A stretch of DNA of 64,000 nt from Nonlabens arenilitoris (GCF_002954765.1 NZ_MTPW01000001.1:881501-945500), one strand, 5' to 3'; positions 45,176-54,677 are shown, counted from the first letter of the stretch. Numbers and translations: made by a program. The notes: generated by a model not told the origin, from the sequence alone.

Positions 45176-46630
45176 ATGCAACATCAAAGAATTGCCGCGT
45201 TATTGCAAGCAGAACCTAGCATGCAGGAGATTACTGTAAAAGGTTGGGTACGTAGTTTTAGAAACGATCGATTCATCGCTTTAAACGATGGATCTACCAT
45301 TCATAATTTACAATGCGTTATTGAGCCAGATAATTATGAACGCGCTCTTCTAGACCAGATTAATGTAGCAGCGGCTGTGGCCGTGACAGGAACACTAGTA
45401 GAGAGTGCTGGTAGTGGACAACGTGTTGAATTACAAGCAAAAACTGTAAAAATACTAGGTAAAGCAGATCCAGAAGAAGTTGCTAAAACTATACTATCTC
45501 CTAAACGCCACAAACTAGAGACTCTACGTGAGCAAGCACATTTAAGAGTACGTACTAACACATTCGGTGCAGTCATGAGAGTACGTGCTGCATTATCATT
45601 TGCTGTACACAAATACTTTCAAGAAAACGGTTTCTATCAAGCACATACGCCTATAATTACTGGTAGTGATGCTGAAGGAGCCGGAGAAATGTTCCGCCTA
45701 TCAACATTAGACCCAAAGAATCCACCACTTGATGAGGACGGAAATATAGACTATAAACAAGATTTCTTTGAAAAAGAATCTAACCTTACCGTTTCTGGTC
45801 AATTAGAAGCTGAGACCTATGCCATGGGATTAGGACAGGTATATACCTTTGGCCCTACTTTTAGAGCAGAAAATTCAAACACCTCTAGACACCTTGCAGA
45901 GTTTTGGATGATCGAGCCTGAAGTTGCATTTAATGACCTAGATGCTAATATGGATCTGTCTGAAGACTTTATCAAATATGTTGTTAAATATGCACTAGAC
46001 AACTGTAAAGATGATTTAGACTTCTTAGAAAACAGACTTATACAAGAAGACAAGAGCAAGCCACAAGCTGAACGTAGCCCAATGGAACTGCGCAAGAAAC
46101 TAGAATTCATTCTTAAAAACAACTTTAAACGTGTTTCTTATACAGAAGCGATCGATATATTAAAGAGCTCTAAACCTAATAAGAAAAAGAAATTTAAATA
46201 TCTTATTGAAGAATGGGGCGCAGACTTACAAAGTGAGCATGAACGCTATCTAGTAGAAAAACATTTTGAATGTCCGGTTATCCTTTTTGACTATCCTGCA
46301 AATATTAAAGCATTTTACATGAGACTAAACGATCCTGACAGTGAAGGTCGTGAAACTGTAAGGGCTATGGATATCTTATTTCCAGGAATTGGAGAGATCA
46401 TAGGTGGATCGCAACGAGAAGAACGTTATGACGTACTTAAAGAGAAGATGGACACTATGGGAATTCCTGAAGAAGAGCTATGGTGGTACCTAGAGACTCG
46501 CAAATTTGGTAGTGTAACTCACAGTGGTTTTGGTCTAGGTTTTGAGAGACTAGTAATGTTTGTAACTGGTATGAGTAACATTAGAGATGTGATACCTTAT
46601 CCACGCACACCTGGTAATGCAGAGTTTTAA
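45176..46630 (+). CDS. asnS: Asparaginyl-tRNA synthetase
   Basis: 484 residues from the ATG at 45176; the frame is open to 45125, but that stretch holds the promoter. N-terminal OB fold for anticodon binding (VKGWVRSFRNDRFIALNDGS), class II motifs FYQAHTPIITGSDAEGAGEMF, FGPTFRAENSNTSRHLAEFW and SGFGLGFERLVMFVTG. It contains a long insert (about 255-345) usual in the Bacteroidota. Charges tRNA-Asn. Followed by a terminator and rpoN. Confidence 0.97.
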   Translation: MQHQRIAALLQAEPSMQEITVKGWVRSFRNDRFIALNDGSTIHNLQCVIEPDNYERALLDQINVAAAVAVTGTLVESAGSGQRVELQAKTVKILGKADPEEVAKTILSPKRHKLETLREQAHLRVRTNTFGAVMRVRAALSFAVHKYFQENGFYQAHTPIITGSDAEGAGEMFRLSTLDPKNPPLDEDGNIDYKQDFFEKESNLTVSGQLEAETYAMGLGQVYTFGPTFRAENSNTSRHLAEFWMIEPEVAFNDLDANMDLSEDFIKYVVKYALDNCKDDLDFLENRLIQEDKSKPQAERSPMELRKKLEFILKNNFKRVSYTEAIDILKSSKPNKKKKFKYLIEEWGADLQSEHERYLVEKHFECPVILFDYPANIKAFYMRLNDPDSEGRETVRAMDILFPGIGEIIGGSQREERYDVLKEKMDTMGIPEEELWWYLETRKFGSVTHSGFGLGFERLVMFVTGMSNIRDVIPYPRTPGNAEF

Positions 46631-46651
46631 ATAAATAATTATCCGCAATAT

Positions 46652-46690
46652 AAATCCCAATATCAAATCTTGATTTTGGGATTTTGTTTT
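46652..46690 (+). terminator. Terminator after asnS
   Basis: AAATCCCAA (46652-46660) pairs with TTGGGATTT (46676-46684), with an inner ATCAA/TTGAT pair, followed by a T-rich stretch. Confidence 0.75.
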
Positions 46691-46788
46691 TATTTAAGAC
46701 CAGTACTACAGTATTAGTTTATATTTAATAAACAAACCGCCTTTATAAATACCGCTTTTGTTATTTTTACTAGGTAATTAATAATCCC

Positions 46789-48246
46789 ATGCTTAGACAG
46801 TCGTTAAATTTCAAGCTATCACAAAAGCTCTCTCCTCAACAAATCCAGTTGATGAAGTTGATCCAATTGCCCACACAGGCATTTGAACAACGCGTTAAAC
46901 AAGAGCTAGAAGAAAATCCAGCACTGGATGATAGTAAAGACAATCTAGATGATGACTATGATGAATTCTCTAATCAAGACGAATATGGTGATGATAATGA
47001 CACCATAGAGGCAGATATTAATGTGGATGAATACCTGAGTGATGATGACATCCCAGAATATAGAACACAGGCTAATAATTACAGCGCAGATGATGATGAG
47101 AAAAGTATCCCCTATGCCTCTGGGACTTCTTTTACGCAATCTCTTACAGATCAATTAAATACTAGACGTTTAAGCGAGCAACACTATGGCATCGCACAAT
47201 TCCTAGTAGGAAGCATAGACAACAGTGGCTATATACGTAGATCCATGGAAGATATAGCAGATGATCTCGCATTTACGATGAATATCTATACAGATGTTGC
47301 AGAGGTAGAACAAGTTTTAAAGGTCGTTCAACAATTAGATCCTGCAGGTGTAGGCGCACGTGATTTACAAGAATGTTTATTGATTCAGCTTTCGCGAAAG
47401 CGTAGTAACGACAGCACCGAGCTAGCCATGAAGTTAGTAGGTGAATCTTTTGACGCTTTCAGTAAAAAGCACTACAAGAAAATACTGGAAAAATACCATA
47501 TAGATGAAGATGAGCTGCGAGATGCTATTGAAGAAATAGAGCATTTAAATCCCAAACCTGGTAGCGCTTATGCTGGTGGTAGCACAAGAATGGTAGAACA
47601 AGTGGTTCCAGATTTTACCATCCGTATTAAAGATGGTGAGTTAGAACTTACTTTAAATGGTCGTAACGCACCAGAATTGCACGTGTCTAGGGATTATTCT
47701 AACATGCTTAAAGGTTATAAAGAAGCAAAAGAAAAAAGCAAGTCGCAAAAAGATGCTGTTATGTTCATCAAACAAAAGTTAGATGGTGCAAAATGGTTTA
47801 TTGAGGCTATTAAACAGCGTCAAGAAACGCTATTTATGACTATGTCCTCCATAATGTATTATCAGAAAGAATATTTTCTTACTGGCGATGAACGCAATTT
47901 AAGACCAATGATTCTTAAGGATATCGCTGATGAGATAGGAATGGATGTATCTACCGTATCTCGTGTCGCAAATTCAAAATATGTTGACACACCATATGGT
48001 ACTAAATTAATTAAAGAGTTCTTTTCTGAATCCATGACAAACTCTGATGGAGAAGAGGTATCAACTAGGGAAATTAAAAAAATATTAGAAACGGTTATAG
48101 GTGAAGAGAGTAAAAGAAAGCCACTTACAGATCAGAAACTGGCAGAATTACTTAAAGAAAAAGGATATCCTATTGCAAGACGTACTGTTGCAAAATACCG
48201 TGAGCAACTAGATATTCCCGTAGCAAGGTTGCGCAAGGAAATTTAA
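46789..48246 (+). CDS. rpoN: RNA polymerase sigma-54 factor
   Basis: 485 residues. N-terminal activator-interacting region (LKLSQKLSPQQIQLMKLIQLP), an acidic linker (about 45-110), a core-binding domain with LDPAGVGARDLQECL, and the C-terminal DNA-binding part with VSRVANSKYVDTPYG and the RpoN box ARRTVAKYRE. Directs transcription from -24/-12 promoters and needs an AAA+ activator. LSRKR near 201-205 is encoded by a one-mismatch dispersed palindrome, between two predicted helices of the core-binding domain. Confidence 0.97.
   Translation: MLRQSLNFKLSQKLSPQQIQLMKLIQLPTQAFEQRVKQELEENPALDDSKDNLDDDYDEFSNQDEYGDDNDTIEADINVDEYLSDDDIPEYRTQANNYSADDDEKSIPYASGTSFTQSLTDQLNTRRLSEQHYGIAQFLVGSIDNSGYIRRSMEDIADDLAFTMNIYTDVAEVEQVLKVVQQLDPAGVGARDLQECLLIQLSRKRSNDSTELAMKLVGESFDAFSKKHYKKILEKYHIDEDELRDAIEEIEHLNPKPGSAYAGGSTRMVEQVVPDFTIRIKDGELELTLNGRNAPELHVSRDYSNMLKGYKEAKEKSKSQKDAVMFIKQKLDGAKWFIEAIKQRQETLFMTMSSIMYYQKEYFLTGDERNLRPMILKDIADEIGMDVSTVSRVANSKYVDTPYGTKLIKEFFSESMTNSDGEEVSTREIKKILETVIGEESKRKPLTDQKLAELLKEKGYPIARRTVAKYREQLDIPVARLRKEI
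47387..47402. repeat. Dispersed palindrome copy, one mismatch, in rpoN
   Basis: AGCTTTCGCGAAAGCG, read as LSRKR (LLIQLSRKRSNDST). Confidence 0.88.
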
Positions 48247-48254
48247 AAATCATC

Positions 48255-48857
48255 ATGAAAGTTTTTTTAAGGTTCTGGAGTTATCTAGCAAATCCTTTAT
48301 TTGTGCCTGCGTTAGTAGCGCTATGGTATTTTTTAAACGTATCCTTTACGGACGGTTTAATTATAGAGTTAAAAATGTACTTAATTCTTGTTTTGACAGC
48401 GGTACTTCCTATGCTTATTTTTGCTATTCTAAAGCTGTTAGGCGTGGTTAAAAGCATACACTTACTAGATATTAAGGAACGTCGCACACCGCTTGCTGCA
48501 TATGCTATTTTATTGCTTATTTTAATAAGAGGTGGATTTAATGATTTAACAGATTTACCTCTCTATTATTTTTTTGTAGGCGTTTTAATTGCGACAATCG
48601 TGGCTTTTATAATGTCCATTGTACATTACAAATTAAGCTTGCATATGATGGCTATGGGAGGTATGATCGGGTTTGCATTAATGCTGCACGCTAGTTTAAA
48701 AATACCATCTGCATTTTATATCGCTATATTATTTATCGTTGCAGGACTTACCGCTACTTCAAGATTATCGATGAAGGCTCATAAAAACAACGAATTACTA
48801 TTTGGGCTATTTACTGGATTGATAGCTCAAATTATGACTGGAATATACTATTTATAA
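48255..48857 (+). CDS. Multi-pass membrane protein, PAP2-like fold suspected
   Basis: 200 residues, about six membrane helices. IHLLDIKERRTPLAAYA resembles the KxxxxxxRP part of PAP2 phosphatases, and SLHMMAMGGMIGF and SRLSMKAHKNNELLFGLFTG resemble the later His/Arg motifs, but the catalytic pattern is incomplete, so it may not be an active phosphatase. It follows rpoN by 8 bp and is likely co-transcribed. Its last 6 bp overlap the convergent PorT-like gene. Confidence 0.65.
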   Translation: MKVFLRFWSYLANPLFVPALVALWYFLNVSFTDGLIIELKMYLILVLTAVLPMLIFAILKLLGVVKSIHLLDIKERRTPLAAYAILLLILIRGGFNDLTDLPLYYFFVGVLIATIVAFIMSIVHYKLSLHMMAMGGMIGFALMLHASLKIPSAFYIAILFIVAGLTATSRLSMKAHKNNELLFGLFTGLIAQIMTGIYYL

Positions 48858-49565
48858 AAGATAAAACTCAATCCCAAACTTAATAGGCTGCAGGTTGATC
48901 GCTTCTCCATTCACCTGAGCATCTTCATTAAACAATGTATTCAAATTATATTGTACAAAGGCGTTAAAACTTCCATTACCTAAAGTTAGTGTGGCAGAAT
49001 ATCTAAATTTGTTAAGTTCTGGTATACTAGTTTGAACAACAGTATTATTTGCTTGCTCAAATCGAGATTTATAATAATAAATATAACCTAGCTTAATTCC
49101 TGAATAAACACGCCAGAAATTATACTTTGTTGCTGTTGATGTCCTCCACCTAAATTGAATAGGCATCTCTATTAGATTAGTATTAAATCGGTTTGATTTA
49201 TAATCAACGTCTGACTCAATAATGGCATATATAGATTTACCAGAGGCTTCTTCACCTATAAAAAGATTAGAGTTATAAGTATTAGTAGACAAGCCTAAAC
49301 CTACTCCTATGGCTATGTTACGACGTTTGTTGATGGGCATATCTCTTATAAAGCCAAGATGCAGACCGCCAGAAAAACCATTTTGTGTAAAATCAACAGG
49401 CTCATTATTGATAAGGTTAAAAGATAAGCCTATATAAAACTGATCTTCTCTATATAATGAATCAACAACTGCAGGAATAGCATTCTCACTCTTACGATTT
49501 TCATTACTTTGTCCATAACAAGATAAGGCAGTCAAAAAACCTATTAATAAAAGAAGTTGTTTCAT
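48852..49565 (-). CDS. PorT-like outer-membrane beta-barrel protein
   Basis: 237 residues from the ATG at 49565 (MKQLLLLIGFLTALSCYGQ), which restores the signal peptide; a start at 49643 adds 26 unlikely residues. After the signal, an eight-strand-type barrel pattern: YIGLSFNLINN, GFSGGLHLGF, RRNIAIGVGLGLS, LIEMPIQFRWR, WRVYSGIKLGYIYYY, ending GIEFYLL. PorT-like proteins occur next to ExbD in Flavobacteriaceae. It ends the ExbB-ExbD gene set, but a terminator sits between it and exbD 2. Convergent overlap of 6 bp with the upstream membrane protein gene. Confidence 0.78.
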   Translation of the reverse strand: MKQLLLLIGFLTALSCYGQSNENRKSENAIPAVVDSLYREDQFYIGLSFNLINNEPVDFTQNGFSGGLHLGFIRDMPINKRRNIAIGVGLGLSTNTYNSNLFIGEEASGKSIYAIIESDVDYKSNRFNTNLIEMPIQFRWRTSTATKYNFWRVYSGIKLGYIYYYKSRFEQANNTVVQTSIPELNKFRYSATLTLGNGSFNAFVQYNLNTLFNEDAQVNGEAINLQPIKFGIEFYLL

Positions 49566-49597
49566 AAAGTAAAGATATGAATTTGATGAATGGATAT

Positions 49598-49629
49598 ATA
49601 AAAAAAGCCGTTTCATTGAGAAACGGCTT
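49598..49629 (-). terminator. Terminator after the second exbD
   Basis: AAGCCGTTTC and GAAACGGCTT around ATTGA, with a run of As on the plus strand (Ts on the minus strand), 23 bp after the ExbD 2 stop. Confidence 0.85.
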
Positions 49630-49651
49630 CTAAAAATATACAAAAGAAGAT

Positions 49652-50140
49652 TTATCTTCTCTTTATGTTATTCATTGGATCACCTTGATTAGATGTGTAA
49701 GTAATTTTGAGAGCTTGTGCTTTTCTTAATTCTTGCTTAACATCAGTTAGCACTCCTACTTTAGCATTTCTATCTACCTTTAGAGATACCATCATTTGAT
49801 CTTGTAGGTTTTCTGGCATTGCAGATCTCTTAGTGTTGACATAATTATAAACATCTTCTACACGAGAAATTTTGTCTCCTAATTGCACTACATCACTAGT
49901 ACCGAAAGTTTTCTGATAATTAACTCCTGGTTTACCTATATAGATATTAACCAATTTGTTTTTATCTTCTAATTTCTCTACTTGATTAGCAGCTGGCAAT
50001 TGGTTTTCAACAAGCATCTCATCATCTCTCATCACAGTCGCAACCATGAAGAAAAATAAAAGCATGAATACGATATCTGGTAATGATGCTGTAGATACTG
50101 GCGGTAAATCACCACTCTTTTTCTTATTAAACTTTGACAT
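49652..50140 (-). CDS. ExbD/TolR-type protein 2
   Basis: 162 residues. Short basic N-terminus, one membrane helix with the proton-relevant Asp22 (SLPDIVFMLLFFFMVATVM), then a periplasmic domain. Part of an inner-membrane proton channel with the ExbB-like protein, which energises TonB-type or Tol-type processes at the outer membrane. The start is 2 bp from the stop of the other ExbD gene. Confidence 0.9.
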   Translation of the reverse strand: MSKFNKKKSGDLPPVSTASLPDIVFMLLFFFMVATVMRDDEMLVENQLPAANQVEKLEDKNKLVNIYIGKPGVNYQKTFGTSDVVQLGDKISRVEDVYNYVNTKRSAMPENLQDQMMVSLKVDRNAKVGVLTDVKQELRKAQALKITYTSNQGDPMNNIKRR

Positions 50141-50142
50141 AA

Positions 50143-50769
50143 TTATCCTGCTACTTGTGGTTCTGCCTCAGAAAGATTTCTTGGATAAAGCTCTCTAATG
50201 ACGTCTAATCTTTTCTCTAACTCTAAATACTCAGGTGTTTCCTTATCTGCCTCTTGTGTATCCTTATATCTAGCATACATAGATTCATAAGTCTCTCCAT
50301 AACGTTGCGTTGCCGCTCGGTTTCTTAGTATTGTATAAGCCCTTACTAACTCATTAGTTACGGTTATATAATAATCGTAAGTTGCCTGTCTATCATTAAC
50401 TAGTGAGACAATAGCTTTCTTAGGATTATCTGAGGATTCTGGACTTCTTTCGCCTTCGCAATAAGCACATCCACTTTTACCTTCTCCACCTCCGTTATCA
50501 ATAAACGCGACGGCAGCATCAGTTAAATCCTTTAATTCCATTAGCTCTTCTTCAACTAACAGTTGATTATCCTTATTAACCAATACTTGAAAAATATTTT
50601 TTTTCTTTACTGGTGGTGGTGGCGTTTGTTCATCAACTTCTGGCGGCAGCTTACTTACAATCCCACTATCAACTTCAATAGTAGTAGTTACTAGGAAGAA
50701 AATCAAAAGTAGGAAGGCAATATCTGCCATTGATCCTGCATTTACCTCAGGTGCTGCTCTTCTAGCCAT
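50143..50769 (-). CDS. ExbD/TolR-type protein 1, with periplasmic CxxC
   Basis: 208 residues. Membrane helix with Asp16 (SMADIAFLLLIFFLVTTT). The periplasmic part has an insert containing CAYC (Cys101 and Cys104) within GKSGCAYCEGE, a feature I have seen in flavobacterial ExbD and which could bind metal or form a disulfide. A helical tail follows (about 140-200). Works with the ExbB-like protein 0.5 kb upstream. 3 bp from the previous gene stop. Confidence 0.9.
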   Translation of the reverse strand: MARRAAPEVNAGSMADIAFLLLIFFLVTTTIEVDSGIVSKLPPEVDEQTPPPPVKKKNIFQVLVNKDNQLLVEEELMELKDLTDAAVAFIDNGGGEGKSGCAYCEGERSPESSDNPKKAIVSLVNDRQATYDYYITVTNELVRAYTILRNRAATQRYGETYESMYARYKDTQEADKETPEYLELEKRLDVIRELYPRNLSEAEPQVAG

Positions 50770-50772
50770 AAT

Positions 50773-51267
50773 TTATCTATTTAATAATTTGCTTACTCCT
50801 GTCCACAGTATTGAACCTACCGCAAGAATAGCGACGATATAAAATGTATAGATAGAAGCTCCAACTAATTTAGAAGTTCCTTCTGTAAGTGGCTCACCTT
50901 CATCTAACATTACTAATTTCCCTGTACTAGGATCAGTTACTGCATCATCTGCAAAACCGTAATACGCTATTAAACATATAGCAACAAGTATACCAACTGA
51001 AATTAAAGAGCGCTTTAATACAGCTGGACTGCTGAAAATCCCTTTTAATACAAAGAATAACACTAGACCTACAGTAATAGCCATTACTGCATACGCTAGA
51101 TACATCATAGGTGCCAAAGTCGCATTTTGCAACGCACCGTCGTTTGTTAAATCTGCTGCCTCTGCTTGAATAGCTTCATCTCCTACTGAAATAGTGTATA
51201 AGAAGAAACCAGCTGCGATAACACACAGCAAAAGCGCTAGATATTTAAATACTTTATGTAATACCAT
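50773..51267 (-). CDS. Small membrane protein of the ExbB-ExbD locus
   Basis: 164 residues with four membrane helices (about 8-25, 52-75, 84-103 and 138-160) and no named domain. Acidic periplasmic or cytoplasmic loop with DEGEPLTEGTSK. Its place between ExbB and ExbD is constant in my memory of flavobacterial genomes, so it is probably a subunit or assembly factor of this proton-channel complex. That role is inference. Confidence 0.7.
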   Translation of the reverse strand: MVLHKVFKYLALLLCVIAAGFFLYTISVGDEAIQAEAADLTNDGALQNATLAPMMYLAYAVMAITVGLVLFFVLKGIFSSPAVLKRSLISVGILVAICLIAYYGFADDAVTDPSTGKLVMLDEGEPLTEGTSKLVGASIYTFYIVAILAVGSILWTGVSKLLNR

Positions 51268-51293
51268 GATTTAAATCTGGTTTAAAGGGTTAA

Positions 51294-52085
51294 TTACAGC
51301 TTTCCATTCTTGTAGTCTACAAGAATGTCGATAAGTGTGATAGAAGCGTCTTCCATATCATTTACGATACTATCGATTTTTGCAACGATGTAATTATAAA
51401 AGATCTGAAGTATAATAGCCACAATAAGACCAAATACTGTAGTAAGTAGTGCTACTTTAATACCACCAGCTACAAGTGCAGGCTCCATAGCTCCAGCAGA
51501 CTGAATATTATCAAAAGCATCAATCATACCTAATACTGTTCCCATGAAACCAAGCATCGGCGCAAGTGCGATAAATAAAGAAACCCAAGAAACATTTTTC
51601 TCTAGTTGTCCCATTTGTACACCACCATATGCTACAACAGCTTTCTCTGCTGCCTCAACACTTTCATCTGCTCTATCCAGACCTTGGTAATAAATAGATG
51701 CAACAGGCCCTTTAGTATTTCTACAAACCTCTTTTGCAGCTTCAACTCCACCACTCTTAAGAGCATCTTCTACCTGAGCAGCTAGCTTTTTTGAGTTAGT
51801 AGTAGAAAGATTTAAATAAATAATTCTTTCAATAGCAATTGCTAAACCTAAAATAAGACATATCAATACAAATGACATGAATACTGGACCACCTTCTATA
51901 AAACGCTTTTTAAGCTCTTGGTGGAATGTGATTTCTTCAGTAACATTTGCCGAAGCATCGTCATCTTGAGAAATAATAGTTGTGATTGCGCTAGTTGTAG
52001 TTGCAGTTGTGCTAGCATTTGCAGTTGTAGATAGACCTAACATCATTACTACAGCCATGAACAAAATTGAAAGTGATCGTTTCAT
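51294..52085 (-). CDS. exbB: MotA/TolQ/ExbB proton channel protein
   Basis: 263 residues. Cleavable signal (MKRSLSILFMAVVMMLGL), then three membrane helices (about 70-92, 160-185 and 205-230) with VSWVSLFIALAPMLGFMGTVLGMIDAFD and ALLTTVFGLIVAI, the ExbB channel signatures. First gene of the leftward set with the two ExbD genes and a PorT-like barrel. Provides proton-motive energy to TonB-dependent outer-membrane transport, fitting the several barrel proteins in the window. Confidence 0.93.
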   Translation of the reverse strand: MKRSLSILFMAVVMMLGLSTTANASTTATTTSAITTIISQDDDASANVTEEITFHQELKKRFIEGGPVFMSFVLICLILGLAIAIERIIYLNLSTTNSKKLAAQVEDALKSGGVEAAKEVCRNTKGPVASIYYQGLDRADESVEAAEKAVVAYGGVQMGQLEKNVSWVSLFIALAPMLGFMGTVLGMIDAFDNIQSAGAMEPALVAGGIKVALLTTVFGLIVAIILQIFYNYIVAKIDSIVNDMEDASITLIDILVDYKNGKL

Positions 52086-52319
52086 TTTAAGATTTATTGA
52101 TTTATTTGAATTTTCGAGTCAAGGGGTAAATATATAATTTATCTCTTAAAAAACAGAACTTCTATTATTATACCAATGTTAATTATTATTAATTAACAGG
52201 TCTAACTTCTGGAAAACAGTAAAATAACACAACATTTATATTAAAAATCTTTCTTAATAAGACTAAATTTATAGAGGATAACTACATAAATAACGCATTT
52301 CTTCAGAATACTAAATCTA

Positions 52320-52355
52320 AAAAAACCCTTTAAATCACTAAGATCTAAAGGGTTT
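52320..52355 (-). terminator. Terminator after tRNA-Ser
   Basis: AAACCCTTTA and TAAAGGGTTT around a 13-base loop, T-run on the minus strand, just downstream of the tRNA. Confidence 0.8.
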
Positions 52356-52358
52356 AAG

Positions 52359-52443
52359 CAGAGAGGAAGGGATTCGAACCCTCGAAACGTTGCCGTTTAC
52401 ACGCTTTCCAGGCGTGCGCCTTCGACCACTCGGCCACCTCTCT
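52359..52443 (-). tRNA. tRNA-Ser (GGA)
   Basis: 85 nt on the minus strand. Acceptor stem AGAGAGG/CCTCTCT, anticodon arm CACGC CTGGAAA GCGTG giving anticodon GGA (decodes UCC/UCU), a long variable arm as in class II tRNAs, and T-arm GGGTTCGAATCCC. CCA is not encoded. It stands alone. Confidence 0.95.
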
Positions 52444-52489
52444 AATTGACGACAAGATTACAAAAAATTAAACTTATCTCTACAATTAT

Positions 52490-53557
52490 TTACACACTTA
52501 TCTCGCCTCTAAGAGATGTCTCAAAATATTTTTTAAAGTCACCTGTTTCTGGCATATAAGATAGCAAGTACATCATTTTTGCAAGTGCAGCCTCTGTAGT
52601 TATATCATAACCGGAAACCATACCTAATTTTTTCAGTGCTACACTTGTTTCATATTTACCCATGTCTACTGAGCCACCGCGACATTGTGTAACATTGACA
52701 ATCCTTATATTTTTTAACAAAGCATTTTTTAGCGCTTCTATAAACCATTTACAAGTAGGTGCATTTCCACTACCATAGGTCTCTAAAATAATACCTCGCA
52801 ATCCATCAATATGACATATTGATTTAACAACCTGCTCAGTGATACCTGGAAATAACTTCAACACAACAACCCTAGCATCCATATCTGGCCTGTAAATCAT
52901 CTTAAGCGGACTCAACTCTAGTGGTTTTAATTTTGCAAGTGAGACCCTATCAAATCCACCTTGCCATAGTAATTGTCGATCAATATTTAAATGAACTCCA
53001 CTAATTGCTAGTGGCGGATAGTTAGGAGAGCTAAAAGCTTCAAAGTGCTCAGCATTCATTTTAGCGGTGCGATTTGCCCTATAAAGTTGATACTCAAAGT
53101 ATACACAAACCTCTCTAATAATAGGTTCGTTATTATCCCATTCACTAGCTAACTGTATACTGGTAATTAGATTTTCCTTTGCATCAGTACGTAAATCACC
53201 AATCGGTAATTGCGATCCTGTTAAAACAATAGGCTTCGTTAAATTCTCAAACATAAAGCTCAATGCACTACCAGTATGAGACATCGTATCACTGCCATGC
53301 AACACAACAAAACCATGATAGTCATCATAACTAGTATTGATAATGTCTCCCAGAATTTTCCAATACCCTAAATCCATATCTGAAGAATCAATAGGCTCTT
53401 CAAATGACGTTGTTTCGATCTGACAGTCTAACTGTTTCAGTTCTGGAATATGAAATAAAAGTTGAGTAAAATCAAAAGAACGCAAAGCTCCTGTTTCAGG
53501 ATCTTTAATCATTCCTATGGTTCCACCAGTATATATAAGTAAAATCTTAGGCTTCAT
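52490..53557 (-). CDS. ansA: Type I L-asparaginase
   Basis: 355 residues. First active-site motif YTGGTIGM (about 10-17), second motif VVLHGSDTMSHTGSALSF (about 84-101), and the substrate-binding Glu region ETYGSGNAP later. Length and the absence of a signal peptide fit the cytoplasmic type I enzyme. Hydrolyses asparagine to aspartate and ammonia. It overlaps the acyltransferase gene by 11 bp, so the two are one unit. Confidence 0.92.
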   Translation of the reverse strand: MKPKILLIYTGGTIGMIKDPETGALRSFDFTQLLFHIPELKQLDCQIETTSFEEPIDSSDMDLGYWKILGDIINTSYDDYHGFVVLHGSDTMSHTGSALSFMFENLTKPIVLTGSQLPIGDLRTDAKENLITSIQLASEWDNNEPIIREVCVYFEYQLYRANRTAKMNAEHFEAFSSPNYPPLAISGVHLNIDRQLLWQGGFDRVSLAKLKPLELSPLKMIYRPDMDARVVVLKLFPGITEQVVKSICHIDGLRGIILETYGSGNAPTCKWFIEALKNALLKNIRIVNVTQCRGGSVDMGKYETSVALKKLGMVSGYDITTEAALAKMMYLLSYMPETGDFKKYFETSLRGEISV

Positions 53558-54677
53558 CTACAACTGCAAGTTTTTCTTTATTGAATACAGGTCTTGCATA
53601 CATCATTAAAAAACTCTCAACAGCCTTCTCATCTTCTACATTAACCCTTAGACGTAAGCGACGTTCAAAATAAGCAAGATCTTGATCTGTGTAATATTCA
53701 CTATACTTCTTTTTATTAGAAACTAAATCATAAGCCACATAATTAGTAGGCCATAATTTATAATTAGATTGTATAGTATCGTCTAATTGACTTACCACTT
53801 GTTGTAATACTTGATTAGTACCTGCGGCACTCTCATTATTAAATAATTGAGGCTTGCCAGCTGCAATATGTATATGCCTTTTCTGCCCCAAAGCACCTTT
53901 TAGAATACTATTAAAATCCTCATTCTCTGACTTAATATACTCTTCCTCTGCAGCCTTTGCTAGTAATTCTGGTACTTTAAGAATATCTGTAGGATCATAT
54001 TCATAAGAAATACTTACTGGTACAATCTTAAGACTATTAAGATACTCATGCACCGGCATGTTACCAGATGCTAGACCAATCATTTTAAGAACTCCTTGCT
54101 CAGTTATATCATTTCCATCTTTAGTTCTACCTTGTCTTTGTGCGATCCACACACTGCGGTTTTCTTCTTGAAGCAATGTCCTTATATACTCACTTAATTT
54201 TTTACTACTCAGCAACGTTTCGCGAGGCCCTACACCTCTTTTAACGATAAAATTTCGAGTCAACTTACTTAAAGCATTAACAAATGGACGTTGTACTAAA
54301 TTATCACCTATCGCACTAGCAGTTCTAATCAGGTCGTGATCAAACAACTTTACATTAAGCAAACAAGTATCCAGTATTATATCTCTATGATTTGATATAT
54401 AGAGGTAAGGTTGATTCTTTTCTAAATTCTCAAATCCCGAAGTAGTTAATCCTGAAGAACTTTCTTTTAAAATCCTCATCACGGACTGTCTAATCACATC
54501 TCTCTGAAAATCATTTATTGACTTACAGCTCAATACTATTTCTTTTACCTTTTCATAAGGCATATCTGGAAACGTATATTGAAACAGAGTTTTAATCATG
54601 GGATGACGCACTGCACTTTGAAGCGCGATATTCACCTCAGCATCATTAAAAAATCTTATGTCATCAAATTGGGCCAA
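53547..54677 (-). CDS. Glycerophosphate acyltransferase-like protein
   Basis: 376 residues. The acyltransferase motif is NHRDIILD (about 111-118), the NHxxxxD form of the PlsC superfamily with Arg at the third position, and FVKRG-like FIVKRGVG with VWIAQRQGRTKDG follow. The C-terminal part (about 280-376) is helical. Likely acylates a glycerolipid intermediate in the membrane; the exact substrate is not clear. It starts at TTG (54677), as no ATG is in range. Confidence 0.85.
   Translation of the reverse strand: MAQFDDIRFFNDAEVNIALQSAVRHPMIKTLFQYTFPDMPYEKVKEIVLSCKSINDFQRDVIRQSVMRILKESSSGLTTSGFENLEKNQPYLYISNHRDIILDTCLLNVKLFDHDLIRTASAIGDNLVQRPFVNALSKLTRNFIVKRGVGPRETLLSSKKLSEYIRTLLQEENRSVWIAQRQGRTKDGNDITEQGVLKMIGLASGNMPVHEYLNSLKIVPVSISYEYDPTDILKVPELLAKAAEEEYIKSENEDFNSILKGALGQKRHIHIAAGKPQLFNNESAAGTNQVLQQVVSQLDDTIQSNYKLWPTNYVAYDLVSNKKKYSEYYTDQDLAYFERRLRLRVNVEDEKAVESFLMMYARPVFNKEKLAVVDEA

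Noticed and set aside
50446..50470. TTTCGCCTTCGC near ExbD as a decayed palindrome
   Set aside because: Not symmetric and fewer than 12 of 16 positions match.
52086..52358. Hidden gene or RNA in the 273-bp gap upstream of exbB
   Set aside because: Very AT-rich, no open frame with family features; only the exbB leader and the tRNA terminator seen.
53641..53670. Possible further palindrome copy (CCCTTAGACGTAAGCG)
   Set aside because: Four mismatches and the central CGCG is lost; fits ordinary coding sequence of the acyltransferase (arginine-rich LRLR).
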